Shown here: positions 35,171 through 45,432 of the stretch, piece by piece | How positions within the stretch are numbered: position 1 is the stretch's first letter | Layout: every line of letters starts with the position of its first letter | Assembly: GCF_021283545.2 (NCBI RefSeq) | Contig: NZ_CP128540.1 | Location: 1,585,501-1,649,500, forward strand | From: Pseudomonas alloputida | GTDB lineage: Bacteria > Pseudomonadota > Gammaproteobacteria > Pseudomonadales > Pseudomonadaceae | Length of the DNA: 64,000 nt | Direction of reading: 5' to 3' | Position numbers and translations under genes: made by a program | Notes under the pieces: generated by a model | What the model was told of the DNA's origin: nothing | Seen by the model: the letters and a program-made list of their open reading frames with translations, nothing else | Databases searched by the model: none

Positions 35171-35203
35171 CCGGCCCTTTCGCGGGTAAACCCGCTCCTA
35201 CAG
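35171..35203. repeat. REP element, left member of an inverted pair
   Basis: CCGGCCCTTTCGCGGGTAAA is followed by CCCGCTCCTACAG. It is inverted relative to the copy at 35232, with a 28-bp spacer, so the pair can form a large cruciform or RNA hairpin. Confidence 0.85.
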
Positions 35204-35231
35204 GTTTTGCACAACATTCAGGCGGGGGCAT

Positions 35232-35265
35232 CCTGTAGGAGCGGGTTTACCCGCGAAGGGGCCGG
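35232..35265. repeat. REP element, right member of an inverted pair
   Basis: CCTGTAGGAGCGGGTTTACC continuing into CGCGAAGGGGCCGG; reverse complement of the unit at 35171 with few changes. Confidence 0.85.
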
Positions 35266-35317
35266 CAAAGGCAAAGTGTAAAGCCTCAGGCAAACACATT
35301 CTGTCGCAAGACTGCTG

Positions 35318-36085
35318 TCAGTTATCGCCAGACTCTCGCCGCAAAGCCAAAGGTGTACACCCGAACGCCCGCAGCATCGCCGCTGAAAAGGCACTTTGCG
35401 AGCTATACCCCACCTGCGCCGCAATTTCGCCCATCGGCAGCACGGTCTGCACGATTAGCCGCCGCGCCTTGAGCAACCGCCGCTGGCGAATGTAGTCCAT
35501 CGGAGTCATCCCGCACTCCGCGGTAAATCGCGCATGCAGCCGGGCAATGGACAGCCCGGCGATGCGTGCCAGGTCGGCAACCTGCAGCGGGTAGGCAGCA
35601 TGCTGTTCGATATGCGCATCGAAGGCGCTGTAGGGCAGGCGCTGGCTGGGGTGCACTCTGGCTGCCGCCGTGGCGTTGAGGCTGGCCAGCAGCAGTGCCG
35701 CGCCTTGCCTGGCGATCAACGGGTCGTGCACGGGGCTGGTCGCCAGCCAGTCCACCAGTTGCTGCTGGCGCTCATCCAGGCTTACGGCGGCCGGGCGGTC
35801 GAGCAGGCGGCGGCTGGCATCGGCATGCTCGCCCAGGTGCTCGCGCAGCCAAGGCTCCCCTGGCACATCAAGCACCAGGCAATCACTGCCGGCATCGCTG
35901 GCGCACGTGTGATGAGCACCCGCCGGGACCACGATCAGCCCCTGGCGATCGATGCCGGCGCCATGTCCCTGGACCTCGAACTCCAGGCGGCCGCGCAGGC
36001 CGAACACCAGTTGCGGGTGTTCGTGGCTATGGGCGATCAGGCTGTCGCGGTAATGGCGCAGCGAGAGGATCGGGCCGGCGGTCAT
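35318..36085 (-). CDS. AraC-family transcriptional regulator
   Basis: A 255-aa protein from ATG 36085 with GAGGAA upstream; the longer frame to 36148 adds unlikely residues. The N-terminal cupin-like domain begins MTAGPILSLRHYRDSLIAHS with SHEHPQLVFGLRGRLEFEVQ. The C-terminal double helix-turn-helix includes YPLQVADLARIAGLSIARLH and MGEIAAQVGYSSQSAFSAAM, ending in FGCTPLALRRESGDN. The ligand and targets are unknown. The start is divergent from the LpxH-like gene. Confidence 0.88.
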   Translation of the reverse strand: MTAGPILSLRHYRDSLIAHSHEHPQLVFGLRGRLEFEVQGHGAGIDRQGLIVVPAGAHHTCASDAGSDCLVLDVPGEPWLREHLGEHADASRRLLDRPAAVSLDERQQQLVDWLATSPVHDPLIARQGAALLLASLNATAAARVHPSQRLPYSAFDAHIEQHAAYPLQVADLARIAGLSIARLHARFTAECGMTPMDYIRQRRLLKARRLIVQTVLPMGEIAAQVGYSSQSAFSAAMLRAFGCTPLALRRESGDN

Positions 36086-36212
36086 GGGGGCTTCCTCGCA
36101 GGGCAGGCGCCCATTGTGCCTCAATCCCTGCACGCCATCACTCGTCACCGTTTTGCCATGGCGCTGTCATGTGTGCCTGCCAGTCTCCAGCAAACTGCGC
36201 CGGAGCCTGCCC

Positions 36213-37010
36213 ATGAGCCATGCCGAACTGTCCCGCCCCTCGCGCAAGCAACGCGTGCGTACCCTGTGGATCTCCGACGTGCACCTGGGTACCCGCGACT
36301 GCCAGGCCGAACACCTGTCGCAGTTTCTCAAGGGCTACCAGGCTGATCGCGTCTATCTGGTGGGCGATATCATAGATGGCTGGAAGCTGCGCGGCGGGAT
36401 CTACTGGCCGCAAGCCCACACCAACGTGATTCGCCGGCTGCTGACCATGAGCAAGCGCGGTACCGAGGTGATCTACGTCACCGGCAACCATGACGAATTC
36501 CTGCGCCGCTACTCAAAGTTGATTCTGGGCAACATTCAGCTGGTAGACGAGGCCGAGCACCTGACAGCCGATGGCCGCCGACTGCTGGTGGTCCATGGTG
36601 ATCAGTTCGATGTGATTACCCGTTACCACCGCTGGCTGGCGTTTCTGGGTGACCGCGCCTACGAATTCACCTTGGTGCTCAACCGCTGGCTCAACCACTG
36701 GCGTGCGCGGTATGGCTATGGTTACTGGTCGCTGTCGGCGTACCTCAAGCACAAGGTGAAAGGCGCGGTGAACTTCATCAGCGACTTCGAGAACGCCATT
36801 GCCCATGAGTGCACCCGCCGTGGTTTTCACGGGGTGGTGTGCGGGCATATCCATCATGCCGAGATCCGCAAGGTGGGTGAGGTGGACTACCTCAATTGCG
36901 GGGACTGGGTGGAGTCGTGCACGGCCCTGATCGAGCATTGGGACGGCAGTGTCGAGCTGTATCGGCTGGCCGAAGCGCAGGCCGTGGCGGCGTTGCGCGA
37001 GCCGGCTTAA
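36213..37010 (+). CDS. UDP-2,3-diacylglucosamine diphosphatase-like metallophosphoesterase
   Basis: A 265-aa protein from ATG 36213. Calcineurin-type metal motifs are in order: ISDVHLG, GDIIDGW, TGNHDEFLRR, VHGDQFD and GHIHHAEI. YWPQAHTNVIRRLL and the KHKVKGAVNFISDFE segment match the LpxH2/YbbF-like group, which removes UMP from UDP-diacylglucosamine or acts on related substrates. Pseudomonas also encodes a classic LpxH elsewhere, so this enzyme's exact substrate is uncertain. It is cytosolic or peripheral on the inner membrane. Confidence 0.83.
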   Translation: MSHAELSRPSRKQRVRTLWISDVHLGTRDCQAEHLSQFLKGYQADRVYLVGDIIDGWKLRGGIYWPQAHTNVIRRLLTMSKRGTEVIYVTGNHDEFLRRYSKLILGNIQLVDEAEHLTADGRRLLVVHGDQFDVITRYHRWLAFLGDRAYEFTLVLNRWLNHWRARYGYGYWSLSAYLKHKVKGAVNFISDFENAIAHECTRRGFHGVVCGHIHHAEIRKVGEVDYLNCGDWVESCTALIEHWDGSVELYRLAEAQAVAALREPA

Positions 37011-37048
37011 GGCTCGAGGGCAGGGGGCCGCCAAGCGGCCTCAGATGC

Positions 37049-37360
37049 TTACAGCCTGAGCTTGCCTAGCAGGATATCCCGGAACATCACGAAATCCCCG
37101 GCCAGGCTGTACAGCGGATAGGTAAAGGTCGCTGGCCGATTCTTCTCGAAAAAGAAGTGCCCGACCCAGGCAAAGCCATAGCCGAACACCGGCACGGCCA
37201 GCAGCAGCAACCATTTGCCACTGCCAATGGTGTAGGCCAGCAGCGCTATCACCAGGCTGGTGCCGACGAAGTGCAGGCGGCGGCAGGTGGGGTTGCTGTG
37301 CTCCCCCAGATAGTACGGATAGAACTCGGCAAAACTGCGAAACTGCGCTGTGCTGTTCAT
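37049..37360 (-). CDS. Mpo1/DUF962-family small membrane protein
   Basis: A 103-aa protein: FAEFYPYYLGEHSNPTCRRL followed by HFVGTS, then two or three hydrophobic helices and VGHFFFEKNRPATFTYPLYS. The spaced His residues (EH, LH, GH) fit the Fe(II) sites of Mpo1-like 2-hydroxy fatty acid dioxygenases. Full-length yeast Mpo1 is longer, but bacterial members are about this size. Activity in bacteria is inferred from family membership. Confidence 0.82.
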   Translation of the reverse strand: MNSTAQFRSFAEFYPYYLGEHSNPTCRRLHFVGTSLVIALLAYTIGSGKWLLLLAVPVFGYGFAWVGHFFFEKNRPATFTYPLYSLAGDFVMFRDILLGKLRL

Positions 37361-38531
37361 GGCAGTGCTCCGGGATTAATACTTCTGGACAAGATACACG
37401 GCGTGGAGCCTGATTCGAGTCTAGAGTGACTGACGGGGCCTACCAGTGACAATAGGCGCCAAATGAGTATCCTTGGGGTTCACCGCAGGAGCGGTTGGTA
37501 AAAGAAGCCTGTCATGAGCGAAAGAACAACGTCAGCCAGTTGGGCATCAGGGATCGTGAAGGCACTTGAACTGGAAGGGCTGGATTGCAGAGCCATGTTC
37601 AAGCAATTGGGGTTGGACTTTGCCGCCCTCGACGATCCCGACGCACGTTTTCCGCAAGACTCCATGACCCGCCTATGGCAACTGGCGGTGGAGCTGTCAG
37701 GCAATGAGGCCATCGGCCTGAACATGGCACGGGTGGTCCGCCCGGCGTCGTTCCATGTGGTGGGCTATGCGTTGATGTCCAGCCGCACCCTGGCCGAGGG
37801 CTTCGAGCGCCTGGTGCGCTACCAGCGCATCATCGCCGAAAGCTCCGACCTCAGTTTCGTCCTCGGCCCCGAGGGCTATTCGCTGATTCTGACCGTGCAC
37901 GGCGACCACCTGCCGCCAACCCGGCACAGCGCCGAAGCGTCGCTGGCCTGTGCGCTGGCGCTTTGCAAATGGCTCAGTGGCCGGCCGGTCCAGCCGCGGC
38001 GGGTCCTGGTGCAGGGGCCGCAGCCGAAGAATGTCGAGCCTTACAAGGTGGCGTTCCATTCGCCGCTGGTGTTCGGCGCCCCACATGATGCGCTGGTGTT
38101 CGAGCGGGCCGACATGGAGGCGCCGCTGCCGACCGCCAACGAGGCCATGGCGGTGCTGCACGACCGGTTTGCCGGCGAGTACCTGGCACGCTTCTCCGAA
38201 AGCCGGGTCAGCCACCGCGTGCGCCAGGTGTTGTGCCGCATCCTGCCGCAGGGTGAGCCCAAGCGCGAAACCCTGGCCCAGGCCCTGCACCTGTCGCAGC
38301 GCACCTTGCAACGGCGGCTGCAGGAGGAAGGCACCAGCTTCCAGACCTTGCTTGACGACACCCGTCGCGAACTGGCCGAACAATACCTGGCCCAGCCGGG
38401 CATGACCTTGCTGGAAACCGCCTACCTGCTGGGCTTTGCCGACCCCAGCAACTTCTATCGGGCGTTCCGTCGCTGGTTCGATGCCACGCCCAGCGAGTAC
38501 CGCGCCCGCCTGGGCGCGGAAGGCGAAGTGC

Positions 38532-39986
<1,455 letters not shown>

Positions 39987-40088
39987 GTGATCTGCTCAGA
40001 CTCGAAACGGAAGGGCGCCATTCTACCTATGGGTCTGGTGATGTAAACGCTAGAATGGCCGCACATTCACCTGCCAGGAGGGTAGCCG

Positions 40089-40646
40089 ATGGAGGCTCTC
40101 GACGCATTGCTCAACCGTGTTTCCGTGCCACGCCTGACCGACCCGGCGCCCAATGCCGCCCAGCGCGAGGCGCTGTTCCAGGCTGCCCTGCGCGCCCCGG
40201 ATCACGGCCAGCTGCGGCCGTGGCGTTTTCTTACCATCGAAGGCCAGGGCCGCGAGAAGCTGGGTGAGCTGTTCGCCGAAGCCGTGCAGCACAAGGGCGA
40301 TGCCAGCCAGGCTGCACTGGACAAGGCCCGTGCGATGCCGCTGCGGGCGCCGTTGCTGATCGTGGTGGTGGCCAGGTTGCAGGACCACTTCAAGGTGCCC
40401 AAGTCCGAGCAGCGCCTGGCGGCGGGCTGTGCGGCGCACGGTATTCTGATTGCTGCGCACGCGCAGGGGATCGGCGCGGTGTGGCGTACCGGTGACATGG
40501 CCTTCGATGCCCATGTGCACAAGGGGTTGGGGTTGGCCGAGAACGAGGAGCTGATCGGCTACCTGTATGTCGGTACGCCGCTGACCGAGCCGCGGACGGC
40601 GCCGGTGCTGGAAACGGCTGATTTCGTTAGTAGCTGGGGTGAGTAA
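40089..40646 (+). CDS. Nitroreductase-family oxidoreductase (YdjA-like)
   Basis: A 185-aa protein, short like YdjA. RAPDHGQLRPWRFLTIEGQG near residue 36 is the FMN-binding start of the nitroreductase fold, and AAGCAAHGILIAAHAQGIGA with NEELIGYLYVGTPL completes it. AGGAGG at 40076-40081 precedes the ATG. It is a cytosolic flavin enzyme, dimeric in the family; the physiological substrate is unknown. It is divergent from trkH. Confidence 0.88.
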   Translation: MEALDALLNRVSVPRLTDPAPNAAQREALFQAALRAPDHGQLRPWRFLTIEGQGREKLGELFAEAVQHKGDASQAALDKARAMPLRAPLLIVVVARLQDHFKVPKSEQRLAAGCAAHGILIAAHAQGIGAVWRTGDMAFDAHVHKGLGLAENEELIGYLYVGTPLTEPRTAPVLETADFVSSWGE

Positions 40647-40679
40647 CCTGGCCTTGGGCTGATTCATGCATCAAGGCAT

Positions 40680-40712
40680 CCGGCCTCTTCGCGGGTGAAC
40701 CCGCTCCTACAA
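40680..40712. repeat. REP element, left member of an inverted pair
   Basis: CCGGCCTCTTCGCGGGTGAA followed by CCCGCTCCTACA. Its inverted partner is at 40727, 14 bp away. The pair lies between the convergent nitroreductase and cpxA genes. Confidence 0.85.
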
Positions 40713-40726
40713 CAGCATCCACATCC

Positions 40727-40759
40727 CCTGTAGGAGCGGGTTTACCCGCGAAGAGGCCT
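40727..40759. repeat. REP element, right member of an inverted pair
   Basis: CCTGTAGGAGCGGGTTTACC continuing CGCGAAGAGGCC; inverted copy of the unit at 40680. Confidence 0.85.
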
Positions 40760-40776
40760 GGCGCCTTTGCACCCCA

Positions 40777-42111
40777 TCAACTGCCTGCCGCTCCAGCCAA
40801 GGGCAACTCCAGCCTGGCCACAAACCCACCCTGTGGATGATTCTCCAGCATCAGGCTACCGCCATGGCGCTCCGCTGCCTTGCGCGCAATCGCCAGCCCC
40901 AGGCCATGCCCCGGCGCTTCCTGCCCCGGCGCGCGGAAGAACGGCTCACCCAGTTGCGCCAGGTGCTCCTCTGCCGCCCCAGGCCCATGGTCACGCACGC
41001 TGATCACGATGCGGTCCTGCTCGCGCGCGGCGCTGACCTCGACCGGCTGGCCCGCCGGGTTGAAGCGCAGGGCATTGCGCAGCAGGTTGTCAACGGCACG
41101 CTCGATCAGCGTTGGCCAACCCTGCAAGCTCAAACCTGGCTGCGCCTCCAGGCGCACGTCCTGATCCGGCGCGCTCAGCAGGGCGTCCTTGCGCACGCTG
41201 CCGAGTAGGGCATTGAGGTCGACCGGTTCGGCATGGGCTTGTTCGGCATCCACCCGGGCCAGGGCGAGGATTTCGCTGATCAGGTCTTCCAGGCGGTCGC
41301 ATTCGCGGGTCAGGCGCGGCCACAGCGCTTGCCGCTGCTCAGGCTCGGCGCGTTCGGCCAGGGCCAGGGCGATGCGCAGCCGGGCCAGTGGCGAGCGCAG
41401 TTCGTGGGACACGTCGCGTAGCAGCTGGCGCTGGCTGCCAATGGTGCTTTGCAGGCGTGCGCCCATCTTGTTGAAGTCCTTGGCCAGCACGCCAAACTCG
41501 TCGCGCCGCGCTGCCAGCCGTGCCAGGCTGTTCTGCTGATAGGTGGTCTGGCCCAGGTCGTGTACGGCACTGCGCAGGCGGCTTAGCGGGCGGGTAATGG
41601 ACAGCGTCACCAGCAGGCTGAACAGGGTCAGCACGACCAAGGCAATGCCCAGTGCGCTGAGCGGCCAAAGCAGGCTCTCGCGGTGCCAGGCATCCAGCGC
41701 CGGGTGAGGGATGCGGTAGATCAGCAAGTAGGTTTCGCCGGTGTCGGGGCTGGTGTATTCCTCGGTCAGCCGGCGCCATGGCAAGCGCCGCTGGTCATTG
41801 TGCTGGCGCGCTTCGAGGGCTGCCGCACGGCGTGGGAAGGTACCGGGCACCACGGCTTCACCGCTATCGTCGAGCACCTGCACGTCGATCTTGTAGCGGT
41901 TCTTGCGTCGTTCCAGAAAGTGCTGGGCCGCCTCCAGGCCTTCCTGCTCGTAGTGCTTGGTCCACTTGCTGGCCAGGGTATTCAGGCCCGGGTGACGGCT
42001 GAGGATCCAGGCGTCCTGGTTGAGCATGTGCCCCAGCAGGATCGACAGGCCTGCGACCAGGGTGATGGCCAGCCAGAAACTGGCCAGGATGCGCCAGAAC
42101 AGTGAACGCAA
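40777..42111 (-). CDS. cpxA: Cpx-type sensor histidine kinase
   Basis: A 444-aa protein from TTG 42111: AGGAGG (42117-42122) is correctly spaced for this codon, while a GTG at 42117 lies within the Shine-Dalgarno itself. TM1 at about 7-28, a periplasmic domain of about 120 residues, TM2 at about 149-171, HAMP to about 225. The H-box DVSHELRSPLARL holds His236, followed by the N-box DNLLRNALRF, G1 VRDHGPG and G2 GHGLGLAIA. It phosphorylates the CpxR-like regulator two genes upstream in response to envelope stress. An intrinsic terminator just upstream should keep its level below that of the CpxP-like protein. Confidence 0.88.
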   Translation of the reverse strand: MRSLFWRILASFWLAITLVAGLSILLGHMLNQDAWILSRHPGLNTLASKWTKHYEQEGLEAAQHFLERRKNRYKIDVQVLDDSGEAVVPGTFPRRAAALEARQHNDQRRLPWRRLTEEYTSPDTGETYLLIYRIPHPALDAWHRESLLWPLSALGIALVVLTLFSLLVTLSITRPLSRLRSAVHDLGQTTYQQNSLARLAARRDEFGVLAKDFNKMGARLQSTIGSQRQLLRDVSHELRSPLARLRIALALAERAEPEQRQALWPRLTRECDRLEDLISEILALARVDAEQAHAEPVDLNALLGSVRKDALLSAPDQDVRLEAQPGLSLQGWPTLIERAVDNLLRNALRFNPAGQPVEVSAAREQDRIVISVRDHGPGAAEEHLAQLGEPFFRAPGQEAPGHGLGLAIARKAAERHGGSLMLENHPQGGFVARLELPLAGAAGS

Positions 42112-42129
42112 GTGCACCTCCTAAACGGG

Positions 42130-42161
42130 AAAAGCCCGGCCCGCAGTGATGCGGGCCGGGC
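42130..42161 (-). terminator. Intrinsic terminator inside the cpx operon, between the cpxP-like gene and cpxA
   Basis: Read on the minus strand: a 12-bp perfect stem GCCCGGCCCGCA / TGCGGGCCGGGC (42134-42161, 4-nt loop) followed by TTTT. It begins 14 bp behind the cpxP-like stop and ends 19 bp before the cpxA start, so cpxA must be reached by read-through or from its own promoter. Confidence 0.82.
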
Positions 42162-42175
42162 ATGGGGCGGACAGC

Positions 42176-42592
42176 TTACTGGGCCTTGGCGCCTTTTTCA
42201 GCTTTCCAGGCCTGGAACTCCTGCCACTCGGCTTTCTTGGCGGCGCGTTCTTTTTGCAGTTCGTCAAACTTCTTCTGCTGGTCAGCCGTGAGCAACTTGC
42301 GCACTGCGCTGTCGGTCTTGTCGCGGTTGGCTTGCAGTTCATCCTTCATGGCTTTCTGGTCGGTGGCCGGCAGCTTGGACAGGTAGCGCTCGGTAATGTC
42401 GCGGCGCTGCTGCATTTGCTCGCCCATCAGCTTGCCGATCTGCTGGCGCTGATCGCGGCTCAGGTCCAGTTGGTGGAAAGGCGCATCACCGCGATGATGC
42501 GGGCCGTCGTGGCGCGGGCCGCCATCTGGCATGGCCATGGCTACGGTCGGCAAAGCGGCAGCGAACATCAGGGCGATAAGGGTCTTGCGCAT
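42176..42592 (-). CDS. Spy/CpxP-family periplasmic protein
   Basis: A 138-aa protein with signal peptide MRKTLIALMFAAALPTVAMA. A His-rich start (GGPRHDGPHHRGDAPFHQLD) follows, then helices with two LTxxQ-like elements (LDLSRDQRQQ and LLTADQQKKF), the mark of Spy/CpxP proteins. In the Cpx system such a protein binds the sensor domain of CpxA and damps signalling, and it may chaperone misfolded proteins. It lies between the cpxR- and cpxA-like genes, with a CpxR box in its upstream gap. Confidence 0.88.
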   Translation of the reverse strand: MRKTLIALMFAAALPTVAMAMPDGGPRHDGPHHRGDAPFHQLDLSRDQRQQIGKLMGEQMQQRRDITERYLSKLPATDQKAMKDELQANRDKTDSAVRKLLTADQQKKFDELQKERAAKKAEWQEFQAWKAEKGAKAQ

Positions 42593-42672
42593 GGTGTCTC
42601 TCCTTTCATAGGCCGGTGATTACCGGATGAGCACAGTCTAGGGAGATCACCGTCAAGCGCAGTCAGGGGATG

Positions 42673-42688
42673 GTAAAGGCAAAGTAAA
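42673..42688. promoter_or_regulatory. CpxR box upstream of the cpxP-like gene
   Basis: GTAAAGGCAAAGTAAA: two direct GTAAA repeats (42673-42677, 42684-42688) separated by 6 bp. This fits the CpxR consensus GTAAA-N(4-8)-GTAAA. It lies 80-96 bp ahead of the cpxP-like start and 67 bp behind the cpxR stop. Confidence 0.72.
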
Positions 42689-42754
42689 GATGATGGGTCG
42701 GTGCAGCCACGGCCTTGTGCCGCGCAAGGGGGGCGCACAGCGGCCCCGGTGTGT

Positions 42755-43432
42755 TTACAGGCAGTAGTAATAGCCACGGCTACGCAACGCCACTATGCGT
42801 GGCCGGCCATCGGCGTGGGGGCCGATCTTCTTGCGCAGGTTGCTGACATGCATGTCCAGGCTGCGGTCGTACAGGGTCAGCTTGCGGCCCAGGCCGATCT
42901 GCGCCAGTTCCTGTTTGTCCAGCGGCTCGCCGGGCTGGCGCAGCAGCGCTTCAAGAATACGGCTTTCGGACAGGGTCAGGGTCATTTCGCGGCCATCGAT
43001 GCTGGCCACGCCCCGCGCAGGGCTGTAGACCAGGTCACCCAGTTCCATCTGGCTGGTCGTGGCGGTGGGGTGGCTGCGGCGCAGTACCGCGCGCAGGCGG
43101 GCAGTGAGCTCACGCGGGTCGCAGGGTTTGGCCAGGTAGTCGTCGGCGCCCAGTTCCAGGCCGAGAATGCGGTCCAGCGGCTCGCCGCGGGCTGAAAGCA
43201 TCAGCACCGGCAGCTCGGCATGCTCGCTGCGCAGCTGCTTGAGAAGCTCCAGGCCGCTGCCGTCGGGCAACATCACATCCAGTACCACAGCAGCAGGGGC
43301 ATGCTCGGCCAGGGCCAGGCGTGCGCTCTGCCCATCGTGGCAGGCACGCACGGAAAACCCTTCCTGGGTCAGCCAGCTGCCGAGCAGCTCGCACAGTTCC
43401 TGGTCATCATCAATCAGTAACAGCTCGCTCAT
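42755..43432 (-). CDS. cpxR: Cpx-type OmpR-family response regulator
   Basis: A 225-aa protein. The receiver domain has the acidic cluster DDD at residues 8-10, phospho-acceptor Asp52 in VVLDVMLPDG and Lys102 in LAKPCDPREL. The C-terminal winged helix (about 130-225) includes LTLSESRILEALLRQPGEPL and LYDRSLDMHVSNLRKKIGPH. It is the first gene of the cpxR - cpxP-like - cpxA run, an order I recall from P. aeruginosa (PA3204-PA3206). The CpxR box behind it supports autoregulation. Confidence 0.9.
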   Translation of the reverse strand: MSELLLIDDDQELCELLGSWLTQEGFSVRACHDGQSARLALAEHAPAAVVLDVMLPDGSGLELLKQLRSEHAELPVLMLSARGEPLDRILGLELGADDYLAKPCDPRELTARLRAVLRRSHPTATTSQMELGDLVYSPARGVASIDGREMTLTLSESRILEALLRQPGEPLDKQELAQIGLGRKLTLYDRSLDMHVSNLRKKIGPHADGRPRIVALRSRGYYYCL

Positions 43433-43596
43433 GACTCACTCAATTCAACCATTGACGGCGGTGATTCGGCCCGCCAGTGGCAAAGATACCGCAGACTGAT
43501 GGCCTGAGTATAACTGCTGGTGCCGCGTGGCCCTCTTCGCGGGTGATGGCACAGATCCGAAGGTTTGTGTAGCGAAGAAGGCCGTGCCGTCTCAGG

Positions 43597-43896
43597 TCAA
43601 GGCAGTACTTGCTTGAACGGCTTGACCACAACCTTGTCGTACACGCCGGCAGCGATGTACGGGTCGGCATCGGCCCAGGTCTGCGCCGCCGCCAGCGATT
43701 CGAATTCGGCAACGATCAGGCTACCGCTGAAACCCGCTTCGCCCGGGTCGTTGCTGTCGATGGCCGGGTGCGGGCCGGCCAACACCACGCGGCCTTCGGC
43801 CTTGAGCTGCTGCAGGCGTTCGATGTGCGCCGGGCGGGCGGCCAGGCGCTTTTCCAGGGAGTTTGCGACGTCGCTGGCGATAATGGCGTAGAGCAT
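43597..43896 (-). CDS. YciI-family protein
   Basis: A 99-aa protein from ATG 43896 ([20 protein letters not shown]). [40 protein letters not shown] and an [20 protein letters not shown] end match the ferredoxin-like YciI/YCII fold with the conserved His-Asp pair. Its biochemical role is unsettled. It follows yciB by one base pair between stop and start codons (43896 against 43898), so the genes are tightly linked. Confidence 0.87.
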   Translation of the reverse strand: MLYAIIASDVANSLEKRLAARPAHIERLQQLKAEGRVVLAGPHPAIDSNDPGEAGFSGSLIVAEFESLAAAQTWADADPYIAAGVYDKVVVKPFKQVLP

Positions 43897-43897
43897 G

Positions 43898-44491
43898 TCA
43901 ATCCTTGGGTTTGGAGGTAGAAGGGTCATCGTGCAGGTGGCGCGACAGGTACACGCCTTGCGCCACCAGGAAGATCACGGTCATGCCCAGGCTGCCGAAC
44001 ACCTTGAAGTCCACCCAGAAGTCCTGGAAGGTGAAGGCGACGAACAGGTTGGCCGCGCCGCAGAACAGGAAGAAAGCGATCCAGGCCAGATTCAGGCGCG
44101 TCCAGATGGCATCAGGCAGGGTCAGGGCGTGGCCCATGATGCGCTTGATCAGCACCCGATCGCCGATGAAGTGGCTGCCGGCAAAACCCAGGGCGAACAG
44201 CCAGTTCACGACGGGGGCTTTCCATTTGAGGAAGGTTTCGCTGTGAAAGGTCAGGGTCAGGCCACCGAACACCAGGCAGGCGATCAGCGTCAGCCACTGG
44301 CCCTTCTCCAGCTTGCGCTGGCGCAGGAACAGTGCGCCGTACACGACCAGCGAGCTGATGATCAGCATGGCCGTGGCGCTGTAGATGCCGCCAAATTCGA
44401 AGTGATGGCCGGCGACTTCCATGGGGCGCGGGTCGAGCTTGTAGACGATGAAGAACAGCAGCAGCGGGATGAAATCGATGAATTGTTTCAC
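43898..44491 (-). CDS. yciB: YciB/IspZ-family inner-membrane septation protein
   Basis: A 197-aa protein with five to six hydrophobic helices. The GTG at 44491 ([18 protein letters not shown]) matches the canonical family start; the open frame upstream is without a ribosome site. Conserved elements are [20 protein letters not shown] and [20 protein letters not shown]. YciB takes part in septation and envelope integrity in enterics. It is in operon with the YciI gene and divergent from rnm. Confidence 0.9.
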   Translation of the reverse strand: MKQFIDFIPLLLFFIVYKLDPRPMEVAGHHFEFGGIYSATAMLIISSLVVYGALFLRQRKLEKGQWLTLIACLVFGGLTLTFHSETFLKWKAPVVNWLFALGFAGSHFIGDRVLIKRIMGHALTLPDAIWTRLNLAWIAFFLFCGAANLFVAFTFQDFWVDFKVFGSLGMTVIFLVAQGVYLSRHLHDDPSTSKPKD

Positions 44492-44558
44492 AATGGCAGC
44501 CAGAATCGGGATGTGACGGCATAATAACAAACATCGAATCCAGCGAAAGCGCTCCTCT

Positions 44559-45419
44559 ATGAATGTTGATCTGCACTGTCACAGCACGGCCTCCGACGGC
44601 GCCCTGTCGCCTTCGGTACTGGTTGCCCGGGCTCATGAGCACGGGGTGCAAGCGCTGGCACTGACCGACCATGACACCCTCGAAGGCCTGCCCGAAGCGC
44701 GCCAGGCCTGCGTTGACCTGGGTATGCGCTGGGTCAGCGGGGTGGAGCTGTCCTGCACGTGGGGCGGCGCGACCATCCATGTGCTGGGTTATGACTTCCC
44801 ACTCGACGCACCGCCACTGCTGGCGGCGATTCAAGCGCTGCACCACGGCCGCTGGCTGCGTGCCGAAGAAATCGACAGACGGCTGGCGGCCAAGGGCATG
44901 CCCGGCACGCTCGAAGGCGCGCGCGCCGTGCAGCACGAGTTGGGTGACAGCGGCAACGCCCCGGCGCGCCCGCATTTTGCCGAGTATCTGGTGCGGGCCG
45001 GGCACGTCAAGGACCGTGGTGAAGCGTTTCGCAAGTGGCTGGGCGCCGGCAAGCTGGGCGACGTCAAGCAGCACTGGCCGACGCTCGACGAAACCGTTGC
45101 CACGCTGAGGCAGTCCAATGCCTGGGTGAGCCTGGCGCATCCCATGCACTACGACCTGACCCGCAGCAAGCGCAGGCGGCTGATTGCCGACTATATTCAG
45201 GCAGGAGGGCAGGCGCTTGAAGTGGTCAACGGGATGATGCCTGCTGAGCAAGTGGGCACCATGTCCATCCTTGCCCGTGAGTTCGGCCTGCTGGCAAGCG
45301 CTGGCAGTGACTTCCACGGCCCCGGCACCTGGGGCGAGATCGGTGCCTATCGGCCTTTGCCCGAGGATCTGCCACCTTTGTGGCGTCGATTCAGCCATGA
45401 ACAGCCTTTGGCGCTATGA
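44559..45419 (+). CDS. rnm: PHP-domain 5'-3' exoribonuclease (RNase AM / YciV)
   Basis: A 286-aa protein: [20 protein letters not shown] carries the first metal-binding HxH of the PHP domain. [35 protein letters not shown] and [10 protein letters not shown] add further metal ligands. E. coli RNase AM matures 5' ends of rRNAs and acts on short oligonucleotides with 3'-phosphates. The gene starts a plus-strand run (rnm, yciO, scpA, scpB) with short gaps or overlaps. Confidence 0.9.
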   Translation: MNVDLHCHSTASDGALSPSVLVARAHEHGVQALALTDHDTLEGLPEARQACVDLGMRWVSGVELSCTWGGATIHVLGYDFPLDAPPLLAAIQALHHGRWLRAEEIDRRLAAKGMPGTLEGARAVQHELGDSGNAPARPHFAEYLVRAGHVKDRGEAFRKWLGAGKLGDVKQHWPTLDETVATLRQSNAWVSLAHPMHYDLTRSKRRRLIADYIQAGGQALEVVNGMMPAEQVGTMSILAREFGLLASAGSDFHGPGTWGEIGAYRPLPEDLPPLWRRFSHEQPLAL

Positions 45420-45432
45420 ACAGGACGATTAC

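Noticed and set aside
42112..42117. GTG start for cpxA
   Set aside because: This GTG overlaps the Shine-Dalgarno AGGAGG; the TTG at 42111 is correctly spaced and still encodes the same N-terminal helix.
43530..43590. Possible REP pair behind the cpxR promoter region
   Set aside because: Only degenerate halves (CCTCTTCGCGGG and GCGAAGAAGGCC) remain, so it was not listed as a full REP element.
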